From Croceitalea rosinachiae (GTDB lineage: Bacteria; Bacteroidota; Bacteroidia; Flavobacteriales; Flavobacteriaceae), in assembly GCF_031846445.1 (NCBI RefSeq), contig NZ_JAVRHR010000004.1, positions 1 through 64,000 on the forward strand: a stretch of DNA of 64,000 bases, written 5' to 3'. The notes under the pieces were generated by a model. That model made no database searches, was not told the DNA's origin, and saw only the letters and a program-made list of their open reading frames with translations. Position numbers and translations under genes: made by a program. This document shows positions 63,259-64,000 of this stretch, in pieces. Numbering within the stretch: position 1 is the first letter of the stretch; each line of letters begins with the position of its first letter.

Positions 63259-64000
63259 TTAAACCAATTTCTCTTTAAAAAAGTCAATTGTTCTTTTCCA
63301 AGCAAGTTCTGCAGCTTCTTTATTATAGCGTGCCGTAGTCGTATTATGAAAACCATGATTTACTTCTGGATATACAAATGCTTGATAGTCTTTTTTAAAA
63401 GCTTTAAGGGCTTTCTCAAACTCAGGCCAACCTGCATTTACCCTTTTATCCAATCCGGCGAATTGCAACATTAAAGGTGCATTTATTTTATCAATATTTT
63501 CTTTAGGTTGACCCCCATAAAAAGGAACAGAAGCTGCTAAGTTGGCTATTTTCACAGCCATCATATTCGAAATCCATCCGCCAAAACAAAATCCTACAAC
63601 ACCAATTTTACCATTACAATCGGGATGGTTCTTTAAATATTCAAAAGCAGCAATAAAATCTTCTAACATTTCATTACGGTCTCGCTGCCTCTGCATCGTT
63701 CGTCCTTCATCATCATTACCAGGGTAACCACCTAGTGGTGTCAAAGCATCAGGGGCAATAGTTATAAAACCTTCCAAAGCACCTCTGCGAGCAGTATCTT
63801 CTATATACGGATTCAAACCTCTATTTTCATGTACCACGACAATTCCACCAAGCTTTCCTTCAAACGTATCTGGTTTAGAGAGCAAAGCTTTTATTTCTCC
63901 ACCGCCTTTATCTGAGTTATACGTAATAAAATCAGAATCCAATTCTGGGTCATTGGGGTCAACTAACAATGTATCCAAATAATTGGGCATCATAAAGCTC
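63259..64000 (-). CDS. Dienelactone hydrolase family protein (5' end outside the window)
   Basis: The alpha/beta-hydrolase domain is complete: nucleophile Cys in GVVGFCFGGW, Asp in AGLDKRV and His in NHGFHN, the dienelactone hydrolase triad. An ATG at 63993 is open, but the frame continues upstream as Ser-Phe-Met-Met-Pro-Asn-Tyr. In related flavobacterial proteins that segment follows a longer N-terminal stretch with an anchor or signal, so the true start probably lies beyond 64000. Likely an exported or membrane-linked esterase. Confidence 0.8.
   Translation of the reverse strand, partial: SFMMPNYLDTLLVDPNDPELDSDFITYNSDKGGGEIKALLSKPDTFEGKLGGIVVVHENRGLNPYIEDTARRGALEGFITIAPDALTPLGGYPGNDDEGRTMQRQRDRNEMLEDFIAAFEYLKNHPDCNGKIGVVGFCFGGWISNMMAVKIANLAASVPFYGGQPKENIDKINAPLMLQFAGLDKRVNAGWPEFEKALKAFKKDYQAFVYPEVNHGFHNTTTARYNKEAAELAWKRTIDFFKEKLV

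Overview
The window is a stretch of core chromosome from a low-GC member of the Bacteroidetes, most likely a marine Flavobacteriaceae. The evidence is: the -7 element TAnnTTTG in front of many genes; weak or absent Shine-Dalgarno sites with a striking exception at rpsU; a trp operon in the order trpE-G-D-C-F-B-A; the cluster tRNA-tuf-tRNA-secE-nusG-rplKAJL-rpoBC; DUF3467 next to rpoC; the order hpf-xerC-rpsU; many Bacteroidetes-type lipoproteins; and thrombospondin type 3 repeats in a surface protein. I see no prophage, insertion sequence, CRISPR array or defence island. The claim of an exciting new system is therefore modest: the best material is RNA-level regulation and a few poorly understood operons.

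Layout. 1-651 holds the N-terminal part of a secreted calcium-binding repeat protein on the minus strand. 1038-3166 holds prfC (release factor 3) and a small membrane protein on plus. 3215-16850 on minus is the translation and transcription supercluster: a promoter near 16836 drives tRNA-Thr(TGT), Tyr, Gly, Thr(GGT), tuf, tRNA-Trp, secE, nusG, L11, L1, L10, L7/L12, rpoB and rpoC, followed by a terminator and DUF3467. 16872-18440 on minus holds hpf, xerC and rpsU. 18545-26918 on minus holds an acyl-CoA dehydrogenase, an HHH protein, an alanine/sodium symporter, a potassium channel with PspC-like, DUF2851 and DinB proteins, a rhodanese, and two thioredoxin-fold proteins.

27049-28735 on plus is marR-nitroreductase-yceI. 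28813-35309 on plus is the complete trp operon, headed by a 17-residue leader peptide with three consecutive Trp codons and a strong terminator hairpin (an attenuator). 35327-49185 mixes signalling genes (two histidine kinases, two receiver proteins), peptidases, ppc, a uracil-DNA-glycosylase-like protein, yaaA, a pseudouridine synthase, a PASTA protein, ddl and coaD. 49249-53391 holds an M14 peptidase, a NUDIX gene divergent from pyrE, an SRPBCC protein and a biotin ligase.

53486-58224 on plus is rsfS-ftsH-LUD-cdsA-psd-acyl-CoA-binding protein, which couples membrane proteolysis with phosphatidylethanolamine synthesis. 58217-64000 on minus is a sterol-desaturase-like protein, a GH109-like Gfo/Idh/MocA protein with a Tat signal, a YdeP-type molybdopterin oxidoreductase, and a dienelactone hydrolase that runs off the window.

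Several genes (trpL, pyrE, the UDG-like gene) have their -7 element only 4-5 nt before the start codon, suggesting leaderless or nearly leaderless mRNAs. All functional calls come from reading the translated sequence and recalled family motifs; no search was run.
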